64,000 bases of DNA from Luteibacter jiangsuensis (GCF_011742555.1 NZ_JAAQQR010000002.1:62001-126000), one strand, 5' to 3'. Shown: positions 1 to 10,087, numbered from the stretch's first letter. Translations and numbers: made by a program. Notes: generated by a model from the sequence alone, not told the origin.

Positions 1-630
1 CGTTCGGCCCGCGAGGCCCTCGCCGAGGAAGCCGCGCGCGCCGGTCAGCCGTTCGTCACCGCCCGCTGGCTCGGCGGCATGCTCACCAACTTCCGCACGG
101 TGAAGCAGTCGGTTGCCCGCCTGAAGGAACTCGAGGCCGCCGAAACCGACGGTTCGTTCGACCGCCTGGTGAAGCATGAAGTGCTGGCCCGTCGCCGCGA
201 GCGCGAGAAGCTGCAGAACTCGCTGGGCGGCATCAAGGACATGAACCGCCTGCCGGACGCGCTCTTCATCGTGGACATCGGCCACGAAGACATCGCCGTT
301 CAGGAAGCCCGCAAGCTCGGCATCCCGGTCGTCGCCGTCGTCGATACCAACTACGACCCGGCCCTCGTCGACTACGCCATCCCGGGTAACGACGACGCCA
401 TCCGCGCCATCCAGCTGTACGCCCGTGCCGCCGCCGACTCCATCCTGGAAGGCAAATCCGCCGCTCCGAACGCCGCCCGTGGCGACGCCAACGAGTTCGT
501 GGAGCTGGACGAGGAAGGCAACCCGGTCGCCAAGGACGAAGCCCCGCGCGGCGAGCGTCGTGGCGCCCCGGCCAAGAAGGGTGCCCCGCGTCGCGAAGGC
601 GGCCGTGACGGTGGTCGTGGCCGCGCGTAA
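1..630 (+). CDS. rpsB: 30S ribosomal protein S2 (5' end outside window)
   Basis: Small-subunit ribosomal protein S2, needed for S1 binding and translation initiation. The frame is open from the window edge. The S2 hallmark [13 protein letters not shown] lies near the start of the visible part, followed by the conserved [12 protein letters not shown] and [10 protein letters not shown] segments and the [10 protein letters not shown] helix. About 209 residues are visible; compared with the 241-residue E. coli protein, roughly the first 60-70 are missing. The C-terminal ~55 residues form a low-complexity tail, first acidic (ELDEEGNP), then rich in Arg, Gly and Lys, longer than in E. coli. The tsf gene follows at 716 in the usual rpsB-tsf order, with a strong hairpin between them. 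Confidence 0.97.
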   Translation, partial: RSAREALAEEAARAGQPFVTARWLGGMLTNFRTVKQSVARLKELEAAETDGSFDRLVKHEVLARRREREKLQNSLGGIKDMNRLPDALFIVDIGHEDIAVQEARKLGIPVVAVVDTNYDPALVDYAIPGNDDAIRAIQLYARAAADSILEGKSAAPNAARGDANEFVELDEEGNPVAKDEAPRGERRGAPAKKGAPRREGGRDGGRGRA

Positions 631-664
631 GCGCCCCACCCCGTAATCCGCTCTTCCGTTTCAC

Positions 665-694
665 CGGCGCCGCGGCACCCTCGCCGCGGCGCCC
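665..694 (+). promoter_or_regulatory. Intercistronic hairpin between rpsB and tsf
   Basis: Positions 666-675 (GGCGCCGCGG) are the exact reverse complement of 684-693, giving a 10-bp all-GC stem (11 bp if C676-G683 pairs). No U-run follows. It therefore looks like an attenuating, processing or mRNA-stabilising hairpin tuning the S2:EF-Ts ratio, not a true terminator. The function is inferred from position. Confidence 0.55.
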
Positions 695-715
695 ATCAAA
701 CTTTGAGGAATTACC

Positions 716-1594
716 ATGGCTGAGATCACCGCAAGCCTCGTCAAGGACCTGCGCGAGCGTTCCGGCGTCGGCATGATGGAGTGCAAGAAGGCACTCGTCG
801 AAAACAACGGCGACATCGAAGCGGCGATGGAATGGCTGCGTAAGAACGGCATGGCCAAGGCCGACAAGAAGGCCGACCGCGTGGCCGCCGAAGGCCTGGT
901 CGCCGTCGCCGTCGACGGCGGCAAGGGCGTCATGGTCGAGGTCAACAGCGAAACCGACTTCGCCGCCAAGAACGAGCAGTTCATCAAGTTCACCAAGGAC
1001 GTCGCCGACGTCGCCCTCGCCGCCGGCGCCACCGACATCGACGCGCTGAAGGGCGCGAAGCTCGGCAGCGGCACGGTCGAGGAAGGCGCGAAGGAACTCA
1101 CCCTGACCATCGGCGAGAAGTTCGACGTGCGTCGCATCGCGGCCATCCAGACCGACGGCGTGCTTGGCGCCTACTCGCACGGCGGCCGCATCGGCGTGCT
1201 CGTGGCACTCAAGGGCGGCTCGGAAGAGCTGGCCAAGGGCATCGCCATGCACGTGGCCGCGATGAACCCGCGGTTCGTCAGCGAGAAGGACGTCCCGGCC
1301 GATTTCCTCGAGAAGGAAAAGGAAATCGAGCTCTCGAAGATGACCGACAAGGAAAAGGCCAAGCCGGCCGACATCCTCGAGAAGATCGTTTCGGGCAAGG
1401 TCAACAAGATCCTGGCCGACGTCACGCTGGTGGGCCAGTCCTACGTCATCGACACCGACATCACGGTGGGCGAGGCCCTGAAGAAGGCCGGCGCCGAGAT
1501 CGTCGAAGTCAAGCGCCTCGCCGTGGGCGAGGGCATCGAGAAGGTGCAGGACAACTTCGCCGAAGAAGTGATGAAGCAGGCGGGCCTGGCGTAA
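716..1594 (+). CDS. tsf: Translation elongation factor Ts
   Basis: Guanine-nucleotide exchange factor that regenerates EF-Tu-GTP in the cytoplasm. The 292-residue product is the normal family length (E. coli 283). The N-terminal UBA-like module carries the signature [16 protein letters not shown] at residues 12-27. The TDF motif that contacts EF-Tu is at residues 80-82 (SETDFAAKN). The core subdomains and the C-terminal module ending in VMKQAGLA are intact. The ATG is preceded by TGAGGA, a good ribosome-binding site. It lies 85 nt after rpsB and ends just before a strong Rho-independent terminator, so rpsB-tsf is a unit separate from pyrH. Confidence 0.98.
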   Translation: MAEITASLVKDLRERSGVGMMECKKALVENNGDIEAAMEWLRKNGMAKADKKADRVAAEGLVAVAVDGGKGVMVEVNSETDFAAKNEQFIKFTKDVADVALAAGATDIDALKGAKLGSGTVEEGAKELTLTIGEKFDVRRIAAIQTDGVLGAYSHGGRIGVLVALKGGSEELAKGIAMHVAAMNPRFVSEKDVPADFLEKEKEIELSKMTDKEKAKPADILEKIVSGKVNKILADVTLVGQSYVIDTDITVGEALKKAGAEIVEVKRLAVGEGIEKVQDNFAEEVMKQAGLA

Positions 1595-1619
1595 GCCTTC
1601 TCCGTAAGTTGCAAAAGAA

Positions 1620-1649
1620 AAGGCCGCGATTGCTCGCGGCCTTTTTTTT
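1620..1649 (+). terminator. Rho-independent terminator after tsf
   Basis: AAGGCCGCGA at 1620-1629 is exactly complementary to TCGCGGCCTT at 1634-1643, with a four-base loop, and eight T residues run through 1642-1649. This is a textbook intrinsic terminator closing rpsB-tsf. Confidence 0.92.
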
Positions 1650-1652
1650 GGG

Positions 1653-1780
1653 GCGTGAAGAGTAAAGCGTAAACAGTGAACCGTAAAAGAGCAAAGCGGG
1701 AGGCACGAGTTACATGTGCCCCGGTTCACTGTTCACGGTTCACGGTTCACGGTTCACGGTTCACGCTTCACTCTTCACGC
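1653..1780. repeat. Inverted arrays of a 7-bp repeat upstream of pyrH
   Basis: The right arm, 1723-1778, is eight perfectly phased 7-mers of the form GGTTCAC (variants TGTTCAC, GCTTCAC, TCTTCAC). The left arm, 1655-1689, holds five phased 7-mers in the opposite orientation (GTGAAGA, GTAAAGC, GTAAACA, GTGAACC, GTAAAAG). The outer ends, 1653-1663 and 1770-1780, are exact reverse complements over 11 bp. A transcript of the region could fold into a long imperfect hairpin. The right arm runs up to the pyrH -10 element. Similar GTGAAC repeats occur between genes in xanthomonads (recalled, not checked). Confidence 0.85.
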
Positions 1781-1786
1781 TAGAAT
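1781..1786 (+). promoter_or_regulatory. Candidate -10 element for pyrH
   Basis: TAGAAT, one mismatch from TATAAT, lies 36 nt before the pyrH ATG. No good TTGACA is present; the -35 position falls inside the GGTTCAC array. The same TAGAAT hexamer recurs before lpxD, the GTPase at 48405, sdaA and prfC. Confidence 0.55.
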
Positions 1787-1822
1787 ACGGCCGTTTTGCC
1801 TCACACAATCTGGAGACCCCCC

Positions 1823-2545
1823 ATGAGCACCCCGCTGAACCACCGCCGCATCCTGCTCAAGCTCTCCGGTGAAGCCCTCATGGGCAGCGAGGATTACGGC
1901 ATCGATCCGAAGGTGATCGGGCGCCTCGCGAAGGAAATTCTCGAAGTCCGCGAAGCGGGCGTACAGGTCGGCGTCGTGATCGGCGGCGGCAACATCTTCC
2001 GTGGCGCAGGCCTCGCGGCCGCGGGCATGGATCGCGTTACCGGCGACCACATGGGCATGCTGGCCACCGTGATGAACGCGCTGGCGATGCAGGACGCCAT
2101 CGAGAAACTCGGCGGCGAAGCGCGCACCATGAGCGCCATCAAGATCAACGAGGTGTGCGAGGACTTCATCCGCCGCCGGGCCATCCGTCACCTCGAGAAG
2201 GGCCGTGTGACGCTGTTCGCCGCCGGTATCGGCAACCCCTTCTTCACCACCGACTCCGCCGCCGCCCTGCGCGCGGTCGAAGTGGGTGCCGACCTGCTGC
2301 TGAAGGCCACCAAGGTCGACGGCGTGTATTCGGCCGACCCGAAGCGGGTGCCGGGAGCGGAGCGTTACGAACACCTCACCTACAACCAGGTGATCGAGCG
2401 CCGGCTGGAGGTGATGGATACCGCGGCCATCGCCCTGTGTCGCGAGAACAAGCTGCCGCTGCGCATCTACGACATGACCCAGCCCGGCAACCTCATGCGG
2501 ATCATGCGCGGCGAGCCCGTGGGTACCCTGGTCGACGCCGGCTGA
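1823..2545 (+). CDS. pyrH: Uridylate kinase (UMP kinase)
   Basis: Converts UMP to UDP with ATP, in pyrimidine nucleotide synthesis. The 240-residue product has the amino-acid-kinase fold of bacterial UMPK: the [11 protein letters not shown] nucleotide-binding start at residues 11-21, the glycine-rich GGGNIFRG at 54-61, the [12 protein letters not shown] segment, and the [13 protein letters not shown] motif near the C terminus. I chose the ATG at 1823, preceded by TGGAGA (1811-1816), over an upstream in-frame TTG at 1796 that would lie at the likely transcription start. It begins the classical pyrH-frr-uppS-cdsA-dxr-rseP order. Confidence 0.97.
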   Translation: MSTPLNHRRILLKLSGEALMGSEDYGIDPKVIGRLAKEILEVREAGVQVGVVIGGGNIFRGAGLAAAGMDRVTGDHMGMLATVMNALAMQDAIEKLGGEARTMSAIKINEVCEDFIRRRAIRHLEKGRVTLFAAGIGNPFFTTDSAAALRAVEVGADLLLKATKVDGVYSADPKRVPGAERYEHLTYNQVIERRLEVMDTAAIALCRENKLPLRIYDMTQPGNLMRIMRGEPVGTLVDAG

Positions 2546-2603
2546 GGCAACCGCCCGGCCCCGTCCTGGCGCAGCGCGGCAAGGCCCTTGCCGGCCGCGC
2601 TGC

Positions 2604-2609
2604 TATACT
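2604..2609 (+). promoter_or_regulatory. Candidate -10 element for frr
   Basis: TATACT lies 31 nt before the frr ATG in the 95-bp pyrH-frr gap. No convincing -35 is seen, so this is tentative; frr may also be reached by read-through from pyrH. Confidence 0.35.
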
Positions 2610-2640
2610 CGCCTGCTGACCCGCTCCACCGGACAAACCC

Positions 2641-3198
2641 ATGATCAACGACATCAAGAAAGATGCTGAAACCCGCATGGGCAAGAGCATCGACTCGCTC
2701 AAGCACGACCTGAAGACCATCCGCACCGGTCGCGCCAACCCGTCGATCCTCGAGAACATCAAGGTGCCCTACTACGGCACGGACACCCCGCTCGCCCAGG
2801 TGGCCAACGTCACCACGCCCGACGCCCGCTCCCTTTCCGTGAAGCCGTTCGACAAGAGCATGGTCGGCCCCATCGAGAAGGCCATCATGGCCTCCGACCT
2901 CGGCATCACGCCGACCACCATGGGCATGGACATCCGCCTGAACTTCCCGCCCCCGACCGAGGAGCGCCGCAAGGAGCTCGCCAAGAACGTGGCGAAGGAA
3001 GGCGAGCAGGCGAAGATCGCCATCCGCAACGTGCGCCGCGATGCCATCCAGCACGTGGACAAGCTGCTGAAGGACAAGACGATCACGGAAGACGACAAGA
3101 AGCGCGCCGACGACGACATCCAGAAGCTGACCGACAAGTACGTCAAGGAAGTGGACGACGTGGTCAAGGAAAAGGAAAAGGAGCTGATGGCGCTCTGA
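2641..3198 (+). CDS. frr: Ribosome recycling factor
   Basis: Splits post-termination ribosomes together with EF-G. The product is 185 residues, the exact length typical of bacterial RRF. The conserved TIRTGRANPSIL stretch (residues 29-40), PLAQVANVTTPDARSL, the PFDKSM(V)GPIEKAI segment and the charged helix EERRKELAKNVAKEGE are all present. The long-helix domain and the C-terminal DDIQKLTDKYVKEVD segment are intact. It sits between pyrH and uppS in the usual order, 21 nt before uppS. Confidence 0.98.
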   Translation: MINDIKKDAETRMGKSIDSLKHDLKTIRTGRANPSILENIKVPYYGTDTPLAQVANVTTPDARSLSVKPFDKSMVGPIEKAIMASDLGITPTTMGMDIRLNFPPPTEERRKELAKNVAKEGEQAKIAIRNVRRDAIQHVDKLLKDKTITEDDKKRADDDIQKLTDKYVKEVDDVVKEKEKELMAL

Positions 3199-3219
3199 CG
3201 CGCCATCGGTCGGGCATTC

Positions 3220-3954
<735 letters not shown>

Positions 3955-3966
3955 CGCCGGAATCCC

Positions 3967-4785
3967 ATGCTGAAGCAACGCATCATCACCGCCGCGATCC
4001 TCATTCCGCTGGTCCTGGCGCTCATCCTGCTGCCCCCCACGGCGTTCTTCGCGTCGCTGGTCGCCATCGTCTTCGTCGGCGCCGCCTGGGAATGGAGCCT
4101 GCTGTCGGGCTGCCGCACCCAGGCGGGTCGCGGCATCGTGGCCGCGGCGGCCGTCGCCGTCTTCGCGGCACTGATCGCCGTGCGCACCCCCGGCCTGCTC
4201 CTGATGCTGACCCTGATCGGCGTCGCGTGGTGGATCGGCTGCTGTTTCTGGCTGCGCCATTTCACCTTCGCGGCGGCGCCCAACGCCGAGAACCGCATGC
4301 TCAAGCTGGGCGTGGGCGCGCTCGTGATCGTGCCTGCCCTCGCGTCGGCCATCCTGCTGCACGAAAGCCACCGCGGAAACTGGTGGACGCTGCTGGCCCT
4401 GGTCATCGTGTGGGCCGCCGACACCGGCGCCTACTTCAGCGGCCGGCACTTCGGACGGCGCAAGCTCGCGCCGCGGATCAGCCCGGGGAAGACCTGGGCG
4501 GGCGTCTATGGCGCCATCGTCGCCGGCGGCCTCATGGCCCTGCTGGGCGGTTACCTGATCGGCGTGCGTGACGGCGGCCAGCTGGTCGGCCTGTTGCTGC
4601 TCGGCGTGGTCACCGTCGGCATCGCCGTGGTGGGCGACCTCTTCGAAAGCCTCATGAAGCGCCATGCCACCGTGAAGGATTCGGGCAACCTGTTCCCAGG
4701 CCACGGCGGCCTTCTCGACCGCCTGGACAGCGTCTTCGCGGCCTTGCCGGTGTTCGCCGCCGGCAAGCTCCTGCTGGGCCTCTGA
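3967..4785 (+). CDS. cdsA: Phosphatidate cytidylyltransferase (CDP-diglyceride synthase)
   Basis: Inner-membrane enzyme making CDP-diacylglycerol from phosphatidate and CTP, the branch point of phospholipid synthesis. The 272-residue protein is highly hydrophobic with several membrane helices, starting with residues 6-22. The CDP-alcohol signature is complete near the C terminus: [20 protein letters not shown], with the Lys-Asp and Pro-Gly-His-Gly residues followed by LLDRLDS. The ATG lies 12 nt after uppS and the stop 2 nt before dxr. In many gammaproteobacteria uppS, cdsA and dxr are contiguous as here. Confidence 0.96.
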   Translation: MLKQRIITAAILIPLVLALILLPPTAFFASLVAIVFVGAAWEWSLLSGCRTQAGRGIVAAAAVAVFAALIAVRTPGLLLMLTLIGVAWWIGCCFWLRHFTFAAAPNAENRMLKLGVGALVIVPALASAILLHESHRGNWWTLLALVIVWAADTGAYFSGRHFGRRKLAPRISPGKTWAGVYGAIVAGGLMALLGGYLIGVRDGGQLVGLLLLGVVTVGIAVVGDLFESLMKRHATVKDSGNLFPGHGGLLDRLDSVFAALPVFAAGKLLLGL

Positions 4786-4787
4786 CC

Positions 4788-5972
4788 ATGGCCACGCGCC
4801 AGGTCGCCGTGCTCGGGGCCACCGGGTCGATCGGCGGCAGCACGCTCGACGTGATCGCCCGGCACCCGGATCGCTTCCGGGCCAGCGTGCTCGCCGCGAA
4901 TCGCGACAGCGCGGGCCTCGCGGCCCTCTGCGTGCGCTTCCGTCCCGACCTGGCCATCGTGGCCGACCCGGCGATGGAAGCGGACCTCGCCCGTCGCCTC
5001 GCCGCGGCAGGTGTGCGCTGCGAGGTCGCCAGCGGCGCCGACGCCGTGACGGCCGCGGCTTCCGGTCCGCTTTGCGACACGGTGGTAGCCGCCATCGTCG
5101 GAGCCGCCGGCCTGGATTCCACCCTGGCCGCGGCGCGGGCCGGCAAGCGCCTGCTGCTGGCGAACAAGGAATCCATCGTGATGGCCGGGGCCTTGCTGCT
5201 CCAGGCCCTCCGGGAGGGCGGCGGCGATCTCATCCCGATCGATTCCGAGCACAATGCCATCTTCCAGTGCCTGCCTGGCGGGCGCCCGGACCTGGGCCGA
5301 GCGGGCGTGCGGCGGATCATCCTCACCGCTTCCGGCGGCCCGTTCCGCGGCCGCACCCGCGCCGAACTCGGCAAGATCACCCCCGACGAAGCCTGCGCCC
5401 ATCCGAAGTGGTCGATGGGCCGGAAGATTTCGGTGGACTCGGCCACGTTGATGAACAAGGGCCTGGAGGTCATCGAGGCCCACCACCTGTTCGCGGCTCC
5501 CGTCGATGCCATCGACGTCGTGGTGCACCCGCAAAGCCTTGTGCATTCGCTGGTCGACTACGTCGACGGCTCGGTGCTGGCCCAGCTCGGCAATCCCGAC
5601 ATGCGCACGGCCATTGCCTGCGCCCTCGCCTGGCCTGAGCGGATCGAGGCCGGCGTGGCCCCGCTCGACCTCGCCGCGCACGCCCGGCTGGACTTCGAGA
5701 AGCCGGATACCGACACCTTCCGCTGCCTCGCCCTGGCCTTCGCGGCCTTGTGCGAGGGCGGCGACGCCACCGCCATCCTCAACGCCGCCAACGAGGTGGC
5801 CGTGGATGCTTTCCTGGCCGGCACCCTTCCCTTCCTCGGCATTGCCGAGATCGTCGAACGCGTACTCGCGGAACTGCCGGCCCAACCCGTGGTCGATGTC
5901 CAGACCCTCGTCGCCCGCGACGACGAGGCGCGCCGGGCCGCCAGGGGCGTGCTCAACCGCGCTTACTGCTAA
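4788..5972 (+). CDS. dxr: 1-deoxy-D-xylulose 5-phosphate reductoisomerase
   Basis: Second step of the methylerythritol phosphate pathway: rearranges and reduces DXP to MEP with NADPH, feeding isoprenoids to the neighbouring UppS. The 394-residue product has the NADPH-binding [10 protein letters not shown] (residues 10-19), NKES (126-129), the metal-binding [10 protein letters not shown] (Asp152, Glu154), the flexible-loop SGGPFRGRT, and [20 protein letters not shown] followed by [11 protein letters not shown] with the third acidic ligand. The start codon lies 2 nt after the cdsA stop. Confidence 0.97.
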   Translation: MATRQVAVLGATGSIGGSTLDVIARHPDRFRASVLAANRDSAGLAALCVRFRPDLAIVADPAMEADLARRLAAAGVRCEVASGADAVTAAASGPLCDTVVAAIVGAAGLDSTLAAARAGKRLLLANKESIVMAGALLLQALREGGGDLIPIDSEHNAIFQCLPGGRPDLGRAGVRRIILTASGGPFRGRTRAELGKITPDEACAHPKWSMGRKISVDSATLMNKGLEVIEAHHLFAAPVDAIDVVVHPQSLVHSLVDYVDGSVLAQLGNPDMRTAIACALAWPERIEAGVAPLDLAAHARLDFEKPDTDTFRCLALAFAALCEGGDATAILNAANEVAVDAFLAGTLPFLGIAEIVERVLAELPAQPVVDVQTLVARDDEARRAARGVLNRAYC

Positions 5973-6017
5973 ACTCGCTCCACCCAAACGTTTTTCCACC
6001 GAGACCCACCCTCCCCG

Positions 6018-7361
6018 ATGAGCCCCGTCCTAGGTTCCGTGTTCTGGCTGCTGGTCACGCTTGGCGTGCTGGTAACCTTCCATGAATTCGGCCATTACTG
6101 GGTCGCGCGCCGCTGTGGCGTGCGGGTACTGCGTTTTTCGGTGGGCTTCGGCCGCCCCCTCTGGCGCCGCGTGGCGAAGGACGGCACGGAGTACCAGATC
6201 GCCGCCATCCCGCTGGGCGGCTACGTGAAGATGCTCGATGCCCGCGAGGGCGACGTGCCCGCTGCGGAACGCGGGCAGGAATTCACCGGCAAGTCCGTGT
6301 GGAAGCGCATCGCCATCGTCGCCGCCGGCCCCGCGTTCAACCTCATCTTCACCATCGCCGCATTCTGGGCGATGTACATGATCGGCAAGCCCGACGTGGC
6401 CCCCATCGTCACCGCCGACCCGGGCACGGTGGCCGCCGCGGCCGGCATTCGCCCCGGCGACCGCCTTGTCGCCATGAACGGCGACCCGGTCAACAACTGG
6501 AGCGACGCCACCGAAATCCTCGCCAACGGCCTGCTCGGCAGCGAGCCGTTGCCGGTTCGGGTGCAGGGCACCGACGGCGCGCAGCGCGACGTCGTGCTGC
6601 CGCTCCAGCGCCTGGAAGGCGGCGGCGACATCGGCAAGCGCTTCACTCAGCTTGGCATGAGCCTGCAGGCGCCGCCCGTCGTGGGCGAGGTGGTCAAGGG
6701 CGATCCCGCCTCGCTCGCGGGCATCCGCGCCGGCGACCGCATCCTCAGCGTCAACGGCAAGCCTGTCTCCGATTTCGACGACTTCACCCGGCTCGTTCCG
6801 GAACAGGCCGCCATCTCGCCGAAGCTCGCGGTCGCCGTTCAGCGCGACGGCCAGACGAAAACCTTCGACGTCACCGCGCGCATGAAGTCCGAGCAGGGCC
6901 AGCCGGTCCGCTGGCTCATCGGCGTGGCCCGGCAGCCCCTGGAAGAGGCCACCCTCCGCTACGGGCCCGCGCGTGCCTTCAGCGAGTCGCTGCGGGCCAC
7001 CTGGACCGGTACGGCTTCCACCTTCAACCTCATCGGCAAGATGCTTTCCGGTGAGGCTTCCACCAAGAACCTGTCCGGCGTCATCGGCATCGCGCAGGTG
7101 GCGAACGACTCGGCCAACCGCGGCCTGGGGTGGTTCCTCAACTTCCTCGCCCTGGTGTCGCTGAGCCTGGCCATCCTGAACCTGCTGCCGATCCCGGTCT
7201 TGGACGGTGGACACCTGCTGTATTACCTTATCGAGTTGATCAAGGGCAGCCCCGTCAGCGAACGCACCATGGTCGCTGGTCAATATGTGGGCATCGTCCT
7301 GTTGTTCACCTTGATGGGGCTGGCGTTCTTCAACGACATTCAACGCATGCTTGTCTCGTGA
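6018..7361 (+). CDS. rseP: RIP metalloprotease RseP (site-2 protease)
   Basis: Intramembrane zinc protease that cuts anti-sigma-E factor RseA after DegS, releasing the envelope-stress sigma factor. The 447-residue product matches E. coli RseP (450). The zinc site HEFGH is at residues 22-26 in the first membrane helix. Two PDZ domains follow, marked by GIRPGDRLVAMNG and GIRAGDRILSVNG. The C-terminal NLLPIPVLDGG with the LDG motif (395-397) supplies the third ligand. A membrane helix lies before the terminal NDIQRML. It precedes bamA, as in E. coli. The sequence TAAACT at the dxr end could serve as a -10, but this is weak. Confidence 0.97.
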   Translation: MSPVLGSVFWLLVTLGVLVTFHEFGHYWVARRCGVRVLRFSVGFGRPLWRRVAKDGTEYQIAAIPLGGYVKMLDAREGDVPAAERGQEFTGKSVWKRIAIVAAGPAFNLIFTIAAFWAMYMIGKPDVAPIVTADPGTVAAAAGIRPGDRLVAMNGDPVNNWSDATEILANGLLGSEPLPVRVQGTDGAQRDVVLPLQRLEGGGDIGKRFTQLGMSLQAPPVVGEVVKGDPASLAGIRAGDRILSVNGKPVSDFDDFTRLVPEQAAISPKLAVAVQRDGQTKTFDVTARMKSEQGQPVRWLIGVARQPLEEATLRYGPARAFSESLRATWTGTASTFNLIGKMLSGEASTKNLSGVIGIAQVANDSANRGLGWFLNFLALVSLSLAILNLLPIPVLDGGHLLYYLIELIKGSPVSERTMVAGQYVGIVLLFTLMGLAFFNDIQRMLVS

Positions 7362-7511
7362 GCCACCAGCTCGCGACGCAACCGTATCACCCAGGCTCCT
7401 GGCGCATCCGCGCCCTGCGCCGAACGACGCAAGGCCAGAGTCTTGCGCGTGCTCCTCTTCGGTCGCCGGCCTCGTCCGCCGTCGGCTGGAATTAACCCAA
7501 CGGAATCGACG

Positions 7512-9935
7512 ATGAAGCGTATCGCCGCCCTGATCCTGCTTGCCTCCCTGTCCGCCAATGCGCTTGCCGCCTTCGAGCCGTTCGTCGTCTCCGACATCCG
7601 CATCGATGGCCTGACGCGCATCGCGCAGGGCACGGTGCTGAGCTACCTGCCGATCGAAAAGGGCGAGACCCTCAGCGACGACAAGGCGCAGGCCGCCATT
7701 CGCGCCCTGTACCAGACCAAGTTCTTCAGCGACGTGGAACTCGACCGCCAGGGCGACATCCTGGTCATCAAGGTCGTCGAGCGCCCGGCCATCGCCAAGC
7801 TCACGCTGCGTGGCAACAAGGACATCAAGGAAGACGACCTCCGCAAGGGCCTGAAGGAGATCGGCCTGGCCGAAGGCGAAACCTTCGACCGCCTCTCCCT
7901 CGACCGCGTGCAGCAAGAGCTCATCCGCCAGTACTACAACCGCGGCAAGTACAACGTCTCGGTCGATCCCCACGTGACGCGCCTCGACCGCAACCGCGTG
8001 GCCATCGACATCGAAATCCGCGAAGGCAAGGCGGCGAAGATCAAGGAGATCAACGTCATCGGCAACAAGGCCTTCAGCGACAAGGACATTCGCGACGGCT
8101 TCGAGTCGAATACCACGAACTGGCTGTCCTGGTATTCCAAGGACGACCAGTACTCGCGCGAGAAGCTCTCCGGCGACCTGGAGAAGCTCAGCAACTACTA
8201 CATGAACCGCGGCTACGCCGACTTCGGCATCGACTCCACCCAGGTGGCGATCAGCCCGGACAAGCGTTCCATGTACGTCGACGCCAGCGTCAAGGAAGGC
8301 GAGGTCTATACCGTCTCCGACGTGAAGCTGCTCGGCGAACTCATCCTGCCGGAAGACACCCTGCGCAAGCTGGTCTTCATCCATAAGGGCGACACCTTCA
8401 ACCGCGGCGCCATCGAAGCCAGCACGGACGCCATCAAGGGCATCCTCGCGAACATCGGCTACGCGTTCGCCAAGGTCACCCCGATTCCGAAGCTCGACAA
8501 GGACAAGCGCACCGCCGATCTCACGCTCTTCATCGAGCCGGGCAAGCGCGTGTACGTGCGCCGCGTGGTCTTCCAGGGCAACACCCGCACGGAAGACGAA
8601 GTGCTCCGCCGCGAAATGCGCCAGCTCGAAGGCGCGTGGTACTCGCAGGGCGCGATCGACCGTTCGAAGACGCGTCTGCAGCGCCTGGGCTACTTCAAGA
8701 CGGTGGACATCGACAAGGCGCTGGTGCCCGGCACGGTCGACCAGGTGGACCTCACCGCCAAGGTGGAAGAACAGTCCGCCGGCTCGCTGATGTTCGGCGT
8801 AGGCTACTCGCAGTACTCCGGCATCATCCTGTCGGCCTCGGTGTCGCAGAACAACTTCCTGGGCACGGGCGACCGCTTCTCCATCGCCGCGGAAACCAGC
8901 ACGTACTACAAGCGCGTGAACGCGAGCTACACCAACCCGTACCTCACCGATTCGAACATCGCCATCGGTTACAACCTCGGGTACAGCAAGCTCGACTACG
9001 GCGACACCGACCTCGCGAACTACACGTACAGCACCAAGTCGTTCGAAACCACGGTGTCGATCCCGATCACCGACTTCGACAACGTGTCGACGAGCCTCGG
9101 CGTCAGCTCGAACCTCATCAACACCTCGTTCTATACGCCGCAGGAGCTGGTGGCCTATCAGAACGCGCTCGGCAACAAGACGATCCACTCGTGGACGTCC
9201 AGCCTGGGTTACTCGCACGACACGCGCAACAGCTACTGGGCGCCCACCCGCGGCGGCCAGCTCACGGCATCCGTGTCCGGCGCGTTGCCGGGCTCCACGG
9301 TGCAGTTCTACAAGCTGTTCGGCGAAGCCAACCATTACTGGCCCATCGGCAAGGGCTTCGTGCTCTATCTCGACGGCCAGATCGGCTACGGCAAGACCTA
9401 CGGCCAGACCTACGACAACGACGGCTACCTGATCAACGCGGACGGTACCCGCGGCGCGCAGATCTACAAGAAGGGCGACAAGATCGACTTCCCCTTCTGG
9501 GAGAACTACTACGCGGGCGGCGTGCGCGACGTGCGCGGCTTCCAGGACAACACCCTGGGTCCCCGCCTCTGTGACGGCATCTCGACCACCCGCGAGCCGG
9601 ACAGCAAGGGCCGCTGCAGCGGCGGTGCGTACACCTACGGGCAGCCGGTCGGCGGCGCGTTCAAGGTGCTCGGTACCGCGCAGGTGTTCCTGCCGCTGCC
9701 GTTCCTGAAGGACGTGAACACGGCGCGTGTGTCCTGGTTCGTCGACGTCGGCAACGTGTACAAGGACTACGCCGCCTTCGACGCCAGCGAACTGCGCGCC
9801 TCCACGGGCCTGTCGCTGCAGTGGCAGGCGCCGATCGGCCCGCTGATCATCAACTTCGCCGTGCCGTTCCGTAAGAAGGACGCCGACAGCCGCTTCGTCG
9901 AGCGCATCCAGTTCACCTTCGGCAACACGTTCTAA
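7512..9935 (+). CDS. bamA: Outer membrane protein assembly factor BamA
   Basis: Essential Omp85 protein that inserts beta-barrel proteins into the outer membrane. The 807-residue product starts with a signal peptide (MKRIAALILLASLSANALAA). Five POTRA domains follow, each with a VVRRVVF or ISEIRVIG-like strand (for example AKIKEINVIGNKAF and KRVYVRRVVFQGNTRT). A 16-stranded barrel includes the family RGF motif in DVRGFQDNTLGPR and ends with a C-terminal phenylalanine (FTFGNTF). The chosen ATG gives a clean signal peptide; the frame is open 69 nt further upstream, but that segment is Arg-rich and not signal-like. Unusually, skp does not follow: a palindromic repeat and lpxD come next. Confidence 0.97.
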   Translation: MKRIAALILLASLSANALAAFEPFVVSDIRIDGLTRIAQGTVLSYLPIEKGETLSDDKAQAAIRALYQTKFFSDVELDRQGDILVIKVVERPAIAKLTLRGNKDIKEDDLRKGLKEIGLAEGETFDRLSLDRVQQELIRQYYNRGKYNVSVDPHVTRLDRNRVAIDIEIREGKAAKIKEINVIGNKAFSDKDIRDGFESNTTNWLSWYSKDDQYSREKLSGDLEKLSNYYMNRGYADFGIDSTQVAISPDKRSMYVDASVKEGEVYTVSDVKLLGELILPEDTLRKLVFIHKGDTFNRGAIEASTDAIKGILANIGYAFAKVTPIPKLDKDKRTADLTLFIEPGKRVYVRRVVFQGNTRTEDEVLRREMRQLEGAWYSQGAIDRSKTRLQRLGYFKTVDIDKALVPGTVDQVDLTAKVEEQSAGSLMFGVGYSQYSGIILSASVSQNNFLGTGDRFSIAAETSTYYKRVNASYTNPYLTDSNIAIGYNLGYSKLDYGDTDLANYTYSTKSFETTVSIPITDFDNVSTSLGVSSNLINTSFYTPQELVAYQNALGNKTIHSWTSSLGYSHDTRNSYWAPTRGGQLTASVSGALPGSTVQFYKLFGEANHYWPIGKGFVLYLDGQIGYGKTYGQTYDNDGYLINADGTRGAQIYKKGDKIDFPFWENYYAGGVRDVRGFQDNTLGPRLCDGISTTREPDSKGRCSGGAYTYGQPVGGAFKVLGTAQVFLPLPFLKDVNTARVSWFVDVGNVYKDYAAFDASELRASTGLSLQWQAPIGPLIINFAVPFRKKDADSRFVERIQFTFGNTF

Positions 9936-9953
9936 GACAACAGCGACAGACCC

Positions 9954-10036
9954 TGTGGGAGCCGGCTATGCCGGCGATCCCGCGGCAGCGGGCACGCTTG
10001 CCGCGAGCACCCATCGCCGCTGAAGCGGCTCCCACA
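9954..10036. repeat. Compound palindromic repeat, copy 1 (REP-like)
   Basis: An 83-bp element opens with TGTGGGAGCCGGC and closes with GCCGCTGAAGCGGCTCCCACA. It contains three nested dyads: GCCGGCTATGCCGGC, a central CGCGG...CCGCG, and GCCGCTGAAGCGGC. Four further copies lie at 40466-40548, 54902-54983, 57299-57380 and 61004-61086. This copy is between bamA and lpxD. Confidence 0.9.
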
Positions 10037-10047
10037 CGAAGACCCTG

Positions 10048-10087
10048 TAGAATCACAGGGGTGGCCGATCAGCCACCCCTTTCTTTT
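10048..10087 (+). promoter_or_regulatory. lpxD leader: TAGAAT element followed by a terminator-like hairpin
   Basis: TAGAAT at 10048-10053 resembles a -10. It is followed by a perfect 9-bp stem (AGGGGTGGC at 10057-10065 with GCCACCCCT at 10072-10080) and a TTTCTTTT tract. The hairpin ends only 12 nt before the lpxD GTG. It could terminate bamA transcription, or act as a 5' leader hairpin if transcription starts near 10060. Both readings are inference. Confidence 0.55.

Noticed and set aside
266-1729. Long open frame antisense to rpsB/tsf
   Set aside because: Composition is that of a GC-rich shadow frame; both plus-strand genes are unmistakable and no domain is seen in the antisense product.
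7443-7511. Longer N terminus for BamA
   Set aside because: The extra 23 residues are Arg-rich and would block the clear signal peptide starting at 7512.
6030-9335. 1101-codon open frame antisense to rseP-bamA
   Set aside because: Shadow of two strongly conserved genes; arises from high GC at third positions.
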